Shown one piece after another: positions 10,270 through 21,231 of a DNA stretch of 64,000 bases; the first letter of the stretch is position 1, and every line of letters starts with the position of its first letter. The position numbers and the translations under genes were made by a program. This DNA comes from CAWEFA01 sp963851385 (GTDB lineage Bacteria; Bacteroidota; Bacteroidia; Bacteroidales; DTGW01), in NCBI GenBank assembly GCA_963851385.1, contig CAWKPE010000032.1, forward strand, positions 1 through 64,000, in the 5' to 3' direction. The notes beneath the pieces are model-generated. The model was not told where the DNA came from, did not search any database, and worked only from the letters and a program-made list of their open reading frames with translations.

Positions 10270-10674
10270 ATGAATTCTTTTATCAGACTTGTATTTATTG
10301 CGGCATTTCTTTTGCTTTATTTAATGACAATAATAATTCTTAAACCAATGAGATTTCATGTGAAGAGGAAATATTCTACTTTAGCTTTGAAATTTTCGTA
10401 CCTGATTTACCTGGCAGTTTTGTTAATTTTTTCTTACCTATTTATATTTATGTTTTCTAATGGTGGTGCTGCTTCATATTATCTTGAAGATCCTGAAAAT
10501 CCAAGAGCATTGGTACATTTTAGCATTTTGCTTTTGGCTTTTATCATACCAAATACCGGTATTCTTATTCGAAGAAAAATTAAATGGCGCAAACAATTCA
10601 ATGTTATAATGACCTTCGTGAATCTTATTTTTGGATTTTATATATGGAAATTGATTGAAGGAACAATTAAATGA
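10270..10674 (+). CDS. Small integral membrane protein, unknown function
   Basis: A 134-residue protein with four probable membrane helices: about residues 5-25, 42-64, 79-98 and 110-128. Between helices 2 and 3 is a polar loop with GGAASYYLEDPENPRALVHF. Basic residues sit between helices 1 and 2 and between 3 and 4, which places those loops in the cytoplasm. I do not recognise the family. It follows the S9 peptidase by about 100 nt and converges on korB. Confidence 0.55.
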   Translation: MNSFIRLVFIAAFLLLYLMTIIILKPMRFHVKRKYSTLALKFSYLIYLAVLLIFSYLFIFMFSNGGAASYYLEDPENPRALVHFSILLLAFIIPNTGILIRRKIKWRKQFNVIMTFVNLIFGFYIWKLIEGTIK

Positions 10675-10689
10675 TAAATTCAAAATTGT

Positions 10690-11731
10690 TTATAAGATAT
10701 CATTTATAGTTCCACTATTAAGCAAATCATCAACACATTTAATTTCTGAATTAATTTTTGCTTTTGTAATTTGCTCTTCAATCAGATCGTCAAAGGTGGG
10801 TTTTGCAACCATCCTTATTATACCCAAAGCGATTGGATAATCCGGCGGACTCATTTGAGCAAGCTGAATATGCATACTCATATTTGGAGTTTTGGCATCA
10901 TGAATAAGTATATTATCAAGAGAGATGCCATCTCTACCTATTTCAACAACTTTTAATTGATTATTTTTTAAAATCAGGCCTTTTTCATTGTTCTTCCCAA
11001 ACAACATAGGTTCACCTTGCCTAAGAATAATCTGATTATCATCGCGAGTTTCTTTCGAAGAATATAAGTTCGTAAGCTTTATCATTATAAATGACGCAAT
11101 TTTGCAAAATTTCTATGATAGATGTGCCATCATGCCTTGCGGATTCAATCATCAGTTCCGACAATAATTTAGGATTTGAATCAAGAGAGCGGGCAAAAAA
11201 TGTACCCTGGGCACCCATTACCAATTCTCCTATGTTGAACGCATTTTCAATAGTTCCATAAGGTGATGTTTTAGTTACTGTACCAATAGGTGTAGTCGGT
11301 GAGAATTGTCCTTTAGTCAGCCCATATATCTGGTTATTAAAAAGAAGAATATTAATATCGATGTTTCGACGAATTACATGAATAAAATGATTTCCTCCAA
11401 TTGCCAATGAATCGCCATCACCGGTGGCAACCCATACGCTTAGTCCCGGATTTGAAAGTTTAACTCCTGAAGCAATAGCTGCTGCCCGCCCATGAATACC
11501 ATGAAATCCATAAACATTTACATAATAAGGGAATCTTGATGAACAGCCGATCCCGGAAATGAATGCAAAATTCTCTTTTCTGTAACCAATTTTTGGAAAT
11601 GCAGTAGCTATGGAAGAAAGAATAGAATGCGCACCACATCCGGGACACCATTTTACCACCTGGTCACTAATAAAGTCCTCTTTTGTTAATTCTGAAGACG
11701 AACGCTTTATTTTATTATTTATTGGTTCCAT
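10690..11731 (-). pseudogene. korB: 2-oxoglutarate:ferredoxin oxidoreductase beta subunit, one +1 frameshift
   Basis: The beta subunit binds thiamine diphosphate and, with KorA, converts 2-oxoglutarate and CoA to succinyl-CoA and CO2 with ferredoxin as acceptor. Seen are WCPGCGAHSIL (cofactor/cluster Cys motif), the TPP motif GDGDSLAIGGNHF, and NNQIYGLTKGQ. The first frame (11731-11039) stops after NDKAYELIFF. The rest (RDDNQIILRQGEPMLFGKN to the end) is in the +1 frame, and the changeover lies between about 11085 and 11041. The joined protein is about 345 residues, as expected for the family. The gene starts 3 nt after the korA stop. Since this is central metabolism, an indel error is more likely than gene loss. 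Confidence 0.88.
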
Positions 11732-11734
11732 TAA

Positions 11735-13573
11735 TCAAATTTGTTTCTTTATTTCTTCTGTAATCTCTGCCACGGTAAAAGGCAACCCTTGTACTTTATT
11801 ATATTGAACATATTGAAATTGCGGATAATTCATTCGCAGATAAAAGATAAATTGACCCAGGTTAAGTTCACAAACTAATATCTTTTTGAATTTTTCAAAA
11901 ATGTTGCCAGTATTTTTCGGTAATGGCATAATATAATGAAAATGGGCATGTGCTAATCTGCAACCACTACTAACAAGATTCTGAACAGCAGTAGTAATAG
12001 TACCTACAGTGCTTCCCCAACTGACAATTAATAAATCTCCTTTCTCACAACCGGTGATAGTTTGTTCAGGGATAAAATCAGAAACTTTCTGAACTTTATC
12101 AGCTCTCAGTTTTACCATAAGCTGGTGATTCTGCGGATCTGTAGATACTGCCCCGGTAATATTTTCTTTTTCCAGGCCACCAATTCTGTGGCGTAATCCT
12201 TCTGTTCCGGGTATCGCCCATTTGCGCACCAGAGTTTCAGGATCACGACGATAAGGCATGAATTCAGAATCATTAGGCTGTGCAATTGGAGGTTCAATAC
12301 CAGGTAAGTCAGCTACTTTTGGTATTTTGAAAAGCTGCGAACCATTACCCAGGAAACCGTCGGTAAGTACTATCACAGGAGTCATGTGTTCGAGTGATAG
12401 CTTTGCAGCCTGGTAAGCATAATCGAAACAATTTGCCGGTGTAGACGCAGCAATTACTATCATTGGAGCTTCTCCATTTCTACCAAAAAGAGCCTGCATA
12501 AGATCGCTTTGTTCTGATTTAGTTGGTAATCCTGTAGAGGGACCGCCACGTTGTACATCTACAACCACAAGAGGTAATTCTATCATTACAGCTAATCCAA
12601 GAGCTTCACTTTTGAGAGATAACCCTGGACCAGAAGTAGTAGTTACTGCAAGTGATCCTGCAAAACTTGCTCCAATAGCAGACGTAATACCTGCAATTTC
12701 ATCTTCGGCTTGCAATACTTTTGCCCCTAATGATTTATGTTTAGATAATTCTGCTAATATATCAGTAGCAGGTGTAATAGGATAAGATCCCAGGAACAAT
12801 GGTCTGCCTGAACGTTCGCTAGCAGCTAATAGTCCCCATGCAGTTGCTATATTTCCCGTAATATTGCGGTATTTTCCCTTTTCAAGTTTTGCAGGTGCAA
12901 CATGGTAGGTTGATTCAAGCGCTTCCACAGTATCGGCAAAATCATATCCTGCCTTCAATACAGCATTGTTTGATTTTGCTATCTCTGGTTTGTCTTTAAA
13001 TCTTTTTGAAAAGTAATCAAATGTATATTTAAGGTCACGATTTAAAATATAGTAAATGATGCCCAGGGCAAACATACTCTTGCTTTTATCAGCAATTTTT
13101 ATATTAAACCCCAGCTCTTTAATACTGGTACGGGTAAGGTTAGTGATTGGCGCTTTAATCAGGTTATAGCCTTCAAGGGAACTATCTTCTAAAGGATTTG
13201 ATTTATAACCGGCTTTTGCAATAGCTCTTTCATCGAATGTGTCCTGGTCAATAATAATAGTTGATCCTTTATTGGCCCACTTCAAATTTGCTTTAAGTGA
13301 TGCAGGATTCATTGCAACCAAAATATCGCATAAGTCTCCGTAAGAATATATCTTATTTTTACCGATATGTACCTGGAAACCCGAAACTCCGGCTATCGTG
13401 TTATGAGGAGCACGAATTTCGGCCGGGTAATCAGGAAAAGTAGCCAAATCATTTCCAAAAACGGCTGAACTATCCGAAAACAATGTTCCTGTGAGTTGCA
13501 TGCCATCTCCTGAATCACCCACAAATTTTATGACTACACTGTCAAGTTCTTTAATCTTTGTTTTTTTAGCCAC
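11735..13573 (-). CDS. korA: 2-oxoglutarate:ferredoxin oxidoreductase alpha subunit (gamma-alpha fusion)
   Basis: At 612 residues this is the fused gamma-alpha form. Residues about 10-190 are the gamma domain (FVGDSGDGMQLTGTLFSDSS, FPDYPAEIRAPHNT). The rest is the alpha/pyrimidine-binding domain (ITPATDILAELSKH, QAEDEIAGITSAIGASFAG, TTTSGPGLSLKSEALGLA, RGGPSTGLPTKSEQSDL), ending in a domain II-like segment (LLIVSWGSTVGTI). It forms the KorAB complex of reductive or anaerobic 2-oxoglutarate metabolism. It is cotranscribed with korB 3 nt downstream. TAATTTTG at 13605-13612 is a likely -7 element. Confidence 0.95.
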   Translation of the reverse strand: MAKKTKIKELDSVVIKFVGDSGDGMQLTGTLFSDSSAVFGNDLATFPDYPAEIRAPHNTIAGVSGFQVHIGKNKIYSYGDLCDILVAMNPASLKANLKWANKGSTIIIDQDTFDERAIAKAGYKSNPLEDSSLEGYNLIKAPITNLTRTSIKELGFNIKIADKSKSMFALGIIYYILNRDLKYTFDYFSKRFKDKPEIAKSNNAVLKAGYDFADTVEALESTYHVAPAKLEKGKYRNITGNIATAWGLLAASERSGRPLFLGSYPITPATDILAELSKHKSLGAKVLQAEDEIAGITSAIGASFAGSLAVTTTSGPGLSLKSEALGLAVMIELPLVVVDVQRGGPSTGLPTKSEQSDLMQALFGRNGEAPMIVIAASTPANCFDYAYQAAKLSLEHMTPVIVLTDGFLGNGSQLFKIPKVADLPGIEPPIAQPNDSEFMPYRRDPETLVRKWAIPGTEGLRHRIGGLEKENITGAVSTDPQNHQLMVKLRADKVQKVSDFIPEQTITGCEKGDLLIVSWGSTVGTITTAVQNLVSSGCRLAHAHFHYIMPLPKNTGNIFEKFKKILVCELNLGQFIFYLRMNYPQFQYVQYNKVQGLPFTVAEITEEIKKQI

Positions 13574-13604
13574 TTTATTTTATGTTCTTCATTATTAAAG
13601 AACA

Positions 13605-13636
13605 CAAAATTAATATAATTTACTATCAGTGATAAA
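13605..13636 (-). promoter_or_regulatory. Probable korAB promoter
   Basis: The complement of 13605-13612 is TAATTTTG, an exact -7 match. TTTA lies 20 bases upstream, one base off the -33 TTTG. The predicted start is about 25 nt before the korA ATG. Confidence 0.45.
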
Positions 13637-13735
13637 GATTTTTTTAAAGCTTAGCTTAGGCACTAAAATGCAGAGACACATGGAAAGGAAAATTGAATTT
13701 TTTATGTCATTGTACTTTCGCTTTCAATCTTTGTA

Positions 13736-14321
13736 TTATTCTGATTCAAGCTCCTTTTGTACATATTCAATAAGCTGAGGAAAGTATTTGAAGAATTCAT
13801 GTTTTATTTCATCATAATTTTTTCTCAATATTAAAATAGCAAAGTTAGACTCTGCTGGTAAGGAAGTGCCTTTGCTCATTCCAATCAATACGCTTTCAAT
13901 GCCTTCAATTGTCCTGTAAGTACTAAGCCAATTATGATGCACAAGATTTGGAATTATTTTTATCATTTCCGGCGGCATATTTTCAAGATTATTAAGTAAA
14001 AATTCATTAACACTTTCAACATATTCATTAAAATCAATTTCGGAAAACATGTGCCAGTAGTAAGCTAAGAAAATGATCATAAATAATGTCTATAATGATT
14101 CCTGCATATTTATGATACTTATCGTAAAAAAAACTTTTGTGATTTCTTACTATTGGGTGTGAATCAGTGAAGTAATCTATCTTCCGGTGTAACAATATAC
14201 CTTTTCTTATTAATGGAGGATATTTATTATATGCATTGCCTTTAATATAGTCGCCTATGAAATTGCCAAGCTTAATCTCGTCGTTATCACCTGATAAATA
14301 TATGTGGGCAAGGAAATTCAT
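13736..14321 (-). pseudogene. acpH: Acyl carrier protein phosphodiesterase (DUF479/AcpH), one +1 frameshift
   Basis: AcpH removes the phosphopantetheine arm from holo-ACP. The N-terminal frame opens with the signature MNFLAHIYLS, then GNFIGDYIKG, LHRKIDYFTDSHP and YDHF. The C-terminal frame continues AYYWHMFSEIDFNEY. Frames join at YDHFLAYYWHMF if one base is dropped from the TTTTCTT run (plus-strand 14066-14073). The joined length is about 195 residues, which is normal for the family. Both halves keep family residues, so this is probably an indel error. It stands alone between korA and the adhesin terminator. Confidence 0.85.
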
Positions 14322-14460
14322 TAATTAAAATTTTTCACACAAAAGTTCGCTTAAAACATACCTGAATAGTAACAGTAATAAGTTTTTTAACGAATTAAAA
14401 ATACAGATTTATTTCATCAATAACCCAAATCAAATGTGAAAAATCCTTGTTTTTAAAATT

Positions 14461-14495
14461 AAAAAAGGCTGCCTTTTACCGGACAGCCTTTTTTG
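14461..14495 (-). terminator. Terminator after the giant adhesin gene
   Basis: AAAAAAGGCTG and CAGCCTTTTTT form a perfect 11-bp stem with a 12-nt loop just past the adhesin stop. It would work in both directions. Confidence 0.88.
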
Positions 14496-14505
14496 AAGGT
14501 CGTAT

Positions 14506-17500
14506 TTATTTTATTATTATACCGTCTTTAAATGTCCTGTTATTGATCCTGATAAAATATATACCTTTAGGATTAGACCTCAAATCGATTACTTCGTTAA
14601 AACTATCGGCTATTTTAAAAGAGAATTCTTTTATAAATACTTTTATACCCAGGACGTTGAAAACTTCAACTAACATTTTATCGGAGTTAGGATCAACATA
14701 CTCGATATTGAATATTCCCTCATTGGGATTCGGGTATATATTCAACATTATCGAAAGCGATGACTTTGCTATTGTTTCCGGCCAGGGACCTACATAAGTT
14801 ATTTCTGATTGAAGTGTATCACAACCCAAATCGTCATAAACAATTATCATATAATTTCCGGTTCCAACCGTAAATATTCCCGTAGTATTTGAAATATCTC
14901 CAGGATAAAGTGTATAATTAATTTGTCCAGGACCACCTGAACCGATAACACTTATAGTTCCATCATTTGCATTCCACCCAGAAGTGTATGTAACAACAGG
15001 TTTTGATACAGTTAGAGGAGGTGGTTCAGTTATTAAAATACTATTGAGTTTATTATAATAACAACCCGGGTAATTTTTATCTCTTAAAATAAATTTATGC
15101 ATGCCAGCATCAAGACCTGTAAATACCGAATCAGTTGTCCATGTTGTGCTATCTGAAGTGAATTCAAAAGTACCTGAACCGCCAGATGCTGTTAATGTGC
15201 AAGAACCGGATGCAGTGCCATTGCAAATGGCATTAATATGATCTGCTATGTCCTCGGATAAATAGAGAGAATCAAGCTGAGTAATTGTTACAGGGAACAA
15301 TTTCATGCAACTGCTGTCATCAACAACGGTAAGTAGATAATTTCCGGCATAAACGTTAGAAAGAGTATCACTATGGGTATTTAGCGGATCGTTCCAGGCA
15401 GGATGAAGTGTGCCATAGCCTCCTGAAGTTGTAGCAATTGCAGTACCCGTGCTATCTCCATGACATTTAATAGTGTCAGATACAATTAATGCATTAATAG
15501 GAGTAGCTTCTGTAATATATGTTGAAAGGGTTGCAGCGCATCCTGAAGAATCTGTTGCATTAACAATGTAATTACCTGCAGGTACAGAATCCAGATTTTG
15601 TGTTATTGAACCATTTGACCAGTTAAACGAATATGGTAAACGGCCGCCGGTTGCTGAAATATTAATTACTCCGGTTGAATCTCCATTACATTTTACATTT
15701 GGTATGCTTGAAATTGATAACCAGAATGAATCAGGCTGACTTATTGTTGCTGGGAATATTTTATTGCAGCTACTGTCATCCGTTATGCTTAAATGATATG
15801 TTGCAGGTGAGAGATTAGATATTGTATTTGTTATTGATGATGAAGGATCATCCCAAAGCAGATGCAGCGCACCTGTGCCTCCTGATACCTGGGCAACTGC
15901 CATTCCGTCATTTTTACCATAACATGAAATATCGTGCACTATAATATTTGCTTTAATTGCCGGGGGTTCAGTTATAGCTATGCTATCCAATCCACCGTAA
16001 ATGCAGGTTGTTGCATTTGAATCGCGCACTATGACTTTGTAACTTCCGGCCGAATCATTCTGGAATAATGGAGAAGAGACCCAATTCGTCAAACTATTAA
16101 CTGCATACTCATAATTACCGGAGCCTCCTGTAGCAGCTACTTTAAATGAACCGGAATGATCTCCATTACATTTTACATTTTTATGATTTGCCAAAACTTC
16201 TGTAAGGTTTAACGGAGGAAGTTGGGTTATTACAATACTGTCTTTTGCAGGACCACAACTATTGACATCTTTAACAGAAATAATATATTTTCCCGGAGTT
16301 AGGTTATAGGCAGTGTCTTTTGTTTGAACAGGAACAGTATTCCATGAATAAGTATAAGGAGCTGTACCTCCTGATGCAACTGCCCTGGCAATTCCATCAC
16401 CGGCTCCGTTGCACGATACCTGGTGAACTATAGAAGCTACAACAGAAGGATTTGGATTAACAGTCATCGTGACAGCCAAACTGGTAGAACTGCAACCATG
16501 TGAATTGGTTCCGGTAACAGTTACAGCATCATTATCATTAAGGCTGTCGGTTTTATATTTATTGCTTATTCCATTTTGCACTGTGCTGTCATTTAACATG
16601 AAATTGTAATTCGATAAGCCGGCAACAGCAGTAAAAGTCACGCTTGTACCATCGCATATTATCCTGTCTGCATCACTGCAGGAAAGAGTGACCACAGGAT
16701 AAGCATAAACAGTAAGTGTTGCTGCATTGCTTGTTGCAGCAGGTGCACAGGAATTGCTGACAACGCACCTGTACCTGTATCCATTCATAGATAAGGGCGC
16801 ATCCAAGATAGTCATTGAATCGGTTGTCATTCCGGTGTAAACTCCGCCATCGGCTTGATCTGCCCATGAGACGCCACCATTGGTAGACAATTGCCATTGA
16901 TATGTTATACCTGTTCCTGTTGCAGAAATCTTAAATCCGGGAACCAGGAATTCACAAACAGCACTGTTGGAAGGTTGTATGGTAATAGCCGGTGGAGCAG
17001 TTACACTTAAAATTGCAGCACTACTTGTATCAGCCGGGTTGCATGTCCCACTTACTACACACCTGTATTGATATCCATTCAAAGACAATGTTGCTCCATT
17101 AATTGTCATGGTCGCGGTTGTCATTCCGCTATAAACTCCTCCACTAGACTGGTTTGCCCAGGTGGCACCACCATTTGTTGATAATTGCCACTGGTATACT
17201 AATCCGGTACCTGTCGCTGTAACAGCAAAATTTGCATTTTGAAGCAAACAAATGTTAGTATCAGCCGGCTGTCCGGTAATTGAAGGAAGCTGATTTATAG
17301 TTATAGTTGCACTGCTTCCAAAACTGGTTCCGGTGCATTTTGCATCGCTTACCTCTGTGACATTATATGTTGTATTTACAACGGGGTGTACATAAAATGT
17401 ATATGGACTTGCTCCAATATTATTTACTGTAGTTGGTGTAGTACCATCAGTATATGTGACATTCCAGGGGGATGTGCCAGTTAACGTTATGCTCAACATG

Positions 17501-20500
17501 GTGCTGTCACCAATGCAAATTGATGCAGTGCCTGCTAATGAAGCTGTTGGCAAAGGATTCACAGTCATTATTATTCCTAAAGAAGTGTTGCTGCAACCGG
17601 AGGCATCAGTTCCGGTGACCGTGACAATATTACCAGTAATTAAAGCCGAAGTTACAAATGTATTTGAAGCACCGCTCTGTACGGTTATTCCTCCAATTTT
17701 AAAATCGTAGTTCGATAATCCTGCCGTTGCAGTAAAGGTTACAGAAGTTCCTGTGCATACAATATTTCCCGGGCTTGCACTTAAATTAACTACTAAAGGT
17801 GCAGGTTGTGTTATCGAAATAGAATCAAGTCCGGAATACTGACAGGTTGGATAGGTTCTGTCTCTTAATACAACTTTATAATTTCCTGCAAACAGGTTAC
17901 TGAAAATCTCGCTTGTTCCCCAGCCGTCACCATTGAGCTGGTATTCATACAAACCGGTGCCTCCCGTGGCCGTTACTCCCAACTGTCCGTTGCTGCCACC
18001 ATGACAGGTTACATTAATATGACTGGCTAAATTTTCCGTAAGAGACAACGCTGTTTTGTTAGCTATGCTGGTATTAAAATATGCTTCGCATCCTTTATTA
18101 TCTGTGACATCTACAGTGTAACTTCCCGGCGATAAATTAAGAACAGTCTGAGTTGTATCCATGTTAGATGTTGTCCATAAATAGGAACGTAATGAACGTC
18201 CTCCCTGGAATGAAGGATTCATGGTAGCCTGACCATCGGATGCATTGTAGCAAGTGACATCCTGCTTGGTTATGGAGCCGCCGATAGAGGATCCTGCATT
18301 AACTGTAAATAATCCGTTAATAGTGCAATTGGAAGCATCTTTAATGATAACACCATAATTACTTGGAGACAAAAGAGTAATTGAATTGACATTCAATCCC
18401 GATACACCATTGCTCCATGTATAATAATATTTATTTCCAGTATAAGGTGTTCCTCCGCTGACAGTTTGCAATGTGACAGAACCGTCGTTTCTGCCCTGGT
18501 TACAGGTTTGATCGACAATACTCGCCGAAACAATTGATATTTGAGTAGGCGAAGTAACGGGTGTACTTCCTGAAACTGAGCATCCCTTCGCATCGGTAAC
18601 CGTATAAGCATAAGTTGCTGGAGACAGGTTTGCCAAATCTTCCGTAGTTGCATAAGACACTCCGTCTTTTGTCCACTGGTATGAATAAGGTATTGTTCCC
18701 CCGGTGACCGTAAGGGTTATTGAACCATTGTATATGCCGTAACACGTGACATTTGATACTGAAAAACCGGCATTCAGAGCAGTAGCGGGTTGTGTAATTA
18801 TAACGTTGGTTGTAGCAATGCTGTCGGGAGCTAAACGACCCAAATCAGCAATTGTTACCGTGTATGTTTGTGCAGTAAGGCCTGATACCGTTGCCGTATG
18901 CATATTTCCGGGCGTCCAGGTAATGACGATTCCTCCTTTTGCATTGACGGCCTGGACTGTTGCAGAGCCATCAGAACCTCCGTGGCAGCTTACGTTATTT
19001 TGCGATACTACTTTTACAAATAAATGAGAAGTATCTGGTACCAATACAGTTGTATCTGCAGTACATCCCAGCTTGTCAGATGCAATTACAGAGTAATTGC
19101 CGCTGTTCGCGAGTGACGATATGTCTTGTGAAGATGAAGTGTACCCGAAAGGCCCTGTCCATAAGAACTGATAGGAAGGCCCCGGAACATAAGGAGTACC
19201 TCCGGAAACCGTAATGTTTACTGCGCCATCACCAGCCGGACCATTTATAGGGCTGACAACTGCAGAAGTAATGCTAATTTTTGATGCAGGCTGGGTAATT
19301 GTAATATTTTTAAGTGAATCAACGCAATTGTTACCATCTGTAACATAAACTGAGTAAGTTCCAGCGGTGACATGCAATTGATCTTCAACAGTTGCATTTA
19401 AGCCTCCTCCATTTGAAGTCTGCCATTGATAGGCATAAGGAATTGTGCCGCCCTGCACCTTAATATATATTCTTCCAGAAGTATCATTATAGCAATAAAC
19501 ATTTCTTGTTGAATCCACAGAAATAGAAGTAGCAGTTGCTGGCTCTGTAATAATAACCGAATCGTTTATTGAAAAACCAACACCATCGGTAAAATGTACC
19601 CTGTACGTGCCTGCGCTTAAATTAAACAAACTATCGTTGTTTGATGAAAAACTGCCGTTTCCTGCTTCAGTCCATGAATAAGTATATGGTGTGCTTAAAG
19701 GCCCGTAAGGTGTGACAACAATTGAACCTGTGGATTGGCCTTTACAAAGTACATTGGTAGATACTTTATTGAGGCTGCCTTTCATATATTTAGTTATAAA
19801 CAAATCCCTTCCACCGCCATTTGTAAGTGTTGTGCCACCTACAGTAAGAGACGCGGAAGCAAAATCTCCAATAAAATAATAATTTCCCAGGTTGTCAATA
19901 GCAGAAGTTTCTCCTATATCATTAGCAGTGCCGCCAAATCCTATTGCATAAACCAAATTATCTTTGTTGTCATGCACAATTCCAAGAACATCGGTTCCGG
20001 TACCTCCTGTATAAGTTAAATTGTGATTATAATATGTAAAATTGCCACCGAATTTACCTGCAACCATAAATACGCCCGAACCATAAAGTGCACGAAATAT
20101 TTCGTCATCGTTGTTTGGAGAAGCTCCGGCACTTCCGGTATTGTGATACCAATCGAGATTGCCGTTTGGCTGGTACTTTGCATAAAAAATATCAAACCCG
20201 CCATGAGTTATTGGATGTTGTGCACAGGTTGTTGTACCGGTTGAATCTATAGTAATTCCCGGACTGGTTGTATTAAAATATCCCCCAATATATATATCAT
20301 TTAAGCTGTCGCACGAGATTGAAGAACAATATTCAGTTCCGGCACCGGATATTTTTCTAATCCATTGTCCGGTTAAATTAAAATCGGTTTTATAAACAAA
20401 CATATCAACAGTTCCGCCATTACTGGTAATAGTTCCTAAATCGAAAGTCAAATTTTTACTATAATATCCTGCCCAGTAATATGCATCATTGCATACATCC

Positions 20501-21216
20501 ATTGTATAAATTAATGTATTAGCCGTAGCATCAGTTCCACTGATCAGTTTCTTGCTGATAATAGTGCCATCTTCATTGATTTTAGCAATATAATTTTGAA
20601 AACCGGCAATTCCCGTTATTGAATCATTAGCAAAATATAACTTATTCTCAAAATTACCAAAGATTAAAAGTTTGCCATTTTTATCAACGCCTAAACCTCT
20701 TATTCTTTGACGATCACTATAACCAGTTCTACCCCAAACAATTTTTGCTTTACTTTGTAAAGTGCCATTTAGTGCATACTTTGCTATAAAACCATTAACA
20801 GTAGTTGCATTTTGCAATCCTGTGACAGTAAGCGAATCTGTTGCTGAAAACTTGCATGTATATTGAAAGTTACCTGCAACATAAATATAATTGCCATCAT
20901 TGCTTAATGAAATTCCTGTCAATCCTTCTGTACCAATTCCTCCAATTTGTTTTACCCATAGCAGCGATCCTGAATTATCAAATTTTGCAATAAAACCATC
21001 ATTTAAACCATAAGAATTTAATGTAATGCCGCCTTGTTTTAATTGTGTGGTAAAATAACCAATGATATAAATATTATTGGAATTATCAACTTTTGCCATA
21101 TATGGCACAGCATCACCTGTGCCTGAAATTTGTTTAATCCAAGATAAATTCTGACTAAAAATCGGATAGTTTATAATCCCAATTAGTAATATAATGAATA
21201 CCTTTTTTATTTTCAT
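14506..21216 (-). CDS. Giant T9SS-secreted SprB-repeat adhesin (2236 residues)
   Basis: Signal peptide (residues 1-22, ending PIFSQ). Residues about 23-480 form SBBP-type beta-propeller repeats (IKQISGTGDA, SNNIYIIGYF, DSLNDIYIGGYF). Then come at least 13 SprB-like repeats of about 75-80 residues, each with a core such as VKCNGDSTGVINISATGG then PYSYQW and a closing ITQP. These are interrupted in the middle by Ig/PKD-like modules, including two near-identical copies around YQWQLSTNGG. The C-terminus is a type A sorting domain (LNIYPNPNEGIFNIEY, GIYFIRINN). SprB is the mobile gliding adhesin of Flavobacterium, so a surface adhesion or gliding role is inferred. The start is 15 nt after the small RiPP-like gene, and a terminator follows the stop. 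Confidence 0.9.
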   Translation of the reverse strand: MKIKKVFIILLIGIINYPIFSQNLSWIKQISGTGDAVPYMAKVDNSNNIYIIGYFTTQLKQGGITLNSYGLNDGFIAKFDNSGSLLWVKQIGGIGTEGLTGISLSNDGNYIYVAGNFQYTCKFSATDSLTVTGLQNATTVNGFIAKYALNGTLQSKAKIVWGRTGYSDRQRIRGLGVDKNGKLLIFGNFENKLYFANDSITGIAGFQNYIAKINEDGTIISKKLISGTDATANTLIYTMDVCNDAYYWAGYYSKNLTFDLGTITSNGGTVDMFVYKTDFNLTGQWIRKISGAGTEYCSSISCDSLNDIYIGGYFNTTSPGITIDSTGTTTCAQHPITHGGFDIFYAKYQPNGNLDWYHNTGSAGASPNNDDEIFRALYGSGVFMVAGKFGGNFTYYNHNLTYTGGTGTDVLGIVHDNKDNLVYAIGFGGTANDIGETSAIDNLGNYYFIGDFASASLTVGGTTLTNGGGRDLFITKYMKGSLNKVSTNVLCKGQSTGSIVVTPYGPLSTPYTYSWTEAGNGSFSSNNDSLFNLSAGTYRVHFTDGVGFSINDSVIITEPATATSISVDSTRNVYCYNDTSGRIYIKVQGGTIPYAYQWQTSNGGGLNATVEDQLHVTAGTYSVYVTDGNNCVDSLKNITITQPASKISITSAVVSPINGPAGDGAVNITVSGGTPYVPGPSYQFLWTGPFGYTSSSQDISSLANSGNYSVIASDKLGCTADTTVLVPDTSHLFVKVVSQNNVSCHGGSDGSATVQAVNAKGGIVITWTPGNMHTATVSGLTAQTYTVTIADLGRLAPDSIATTNVIITQPATALNAGFSVSNVTCYGIYNGSITLTVTGGTIPYSYQWTKDGVSYATTEDLANLSPATYAYTVTDAKGCSVSGSTPVTSPTQISIVSASIVDQTCNQGRNDGSVTLQTVSGGTPYTGNKYYYTWSNGVSGLNVNSITLLSPSNYGVIIKDASNCTINGLFTVNAGSSIGGSITKQDVTCYNASDGQATMNPSFQGGRSLRSYLWTTSNMDTTQTVLNLSPGSYTVDVTDNKGCEAYFNTSIANKTALSLTENLASHINVTCHGGSNGQLGVTATGGTGLYEYQLNGDGWGTSEIFSNLFAGNYKVVLRDRTYPTCQYSGLDSISITQPAPLVVNLSASPGNIVCTGTSVTFTATAGLSNYDFKIGGITVQSGASNTFVTSALITGNIVTVTGTDASGCSNTSLGIIMTVNPLPTASLAGTASICIGDSTMLSITLTGTSPWNVTYTDGTTPTTVNNIGASPYTFYVHPVVNTTYNVTEVSDAKCTGTSFGSSATITINQLPSITGQPADTNICLLQNANFAVTATGTGLVYQWQLSTNGGATWANQSSGGVYSGMTTATMTINGATLSLNGYQYRCVVSGTCNPADTSSAAILSVTAPPAITIQPSNSAVCEFLVPGFKISATGTGITYQWQLSTNGGVSWADQADGGVYTGMTTDSMTILDAPLSMNGYRYRCVVSNSCAPAATSNAATLTVYAYPVVTLSCSDADRIICDGTSVTFTAVAGLSNYNFMLNDSTVQNGISNKYKTDSLNDNDAVTVTGTNSHGCSSTSLAVTMTVNPNPSVVASIVHQVSCNGAGDGIARAVASGGTAPYTYSWNTVPVQTKDTAYNLTPGKYIISVKDVNSCGPAKDSIVITQLPPLNLTEVLANHKNVKCNGDHSGSFKVAATGGSGNYEYAVNSLTNWVSSPLFQNDSAGSYKVIVRDSNATTCIYGGLDSIAITEPPAIKANIIVHDISCYGKNDGMAVAQVSGGTGALHLLWDDPSSSITNTISNLSPATYHLSITDDSSCNKIFPATISQPDSFWLSISSIPNVKCNGDSTGVINISATGGRLPYSFNWSNGSITQNLDSVPAGNYIVNATDSSGCAATLSTYITEATPINALIVSDTIKCHGDSTGTAIATTSGGYGTLHPAWNDPLNTHSDTLSNVYAGNYLLTVVDDSSCMKLFPVTITQLDSLYLSEDIADHINAICNGTASGSCTLTASGGSGTFEFTSDSTTWTTDSVFTGLDAGMHKFILRDKNYPGCYYNKLNSILITEPPPLTVSKPVVTYTSGWNANDGTISVIGSGGPGQINYTLYPGDISNTTGIFTVGTGNYMIIVYDDLGCDTLQSEITYVGPWPETIAKSSLSIMLNIYPNPNEGIFNIEYVDPNSDKMLVEVFNVLGIKVFIKEFSFKIADSFNEVIDLRSNPKGIYFIRINNRTFKDGIIIK

Positions 21217-21231
21217 TTTAATTAAAATAAT

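Noticed and set aside
17456..20244. Several ORFs antisense or out of frame inside the adhesin gene
   Set aside because: They are shadows of a highly repetitive, intact coding frame with clear domains.
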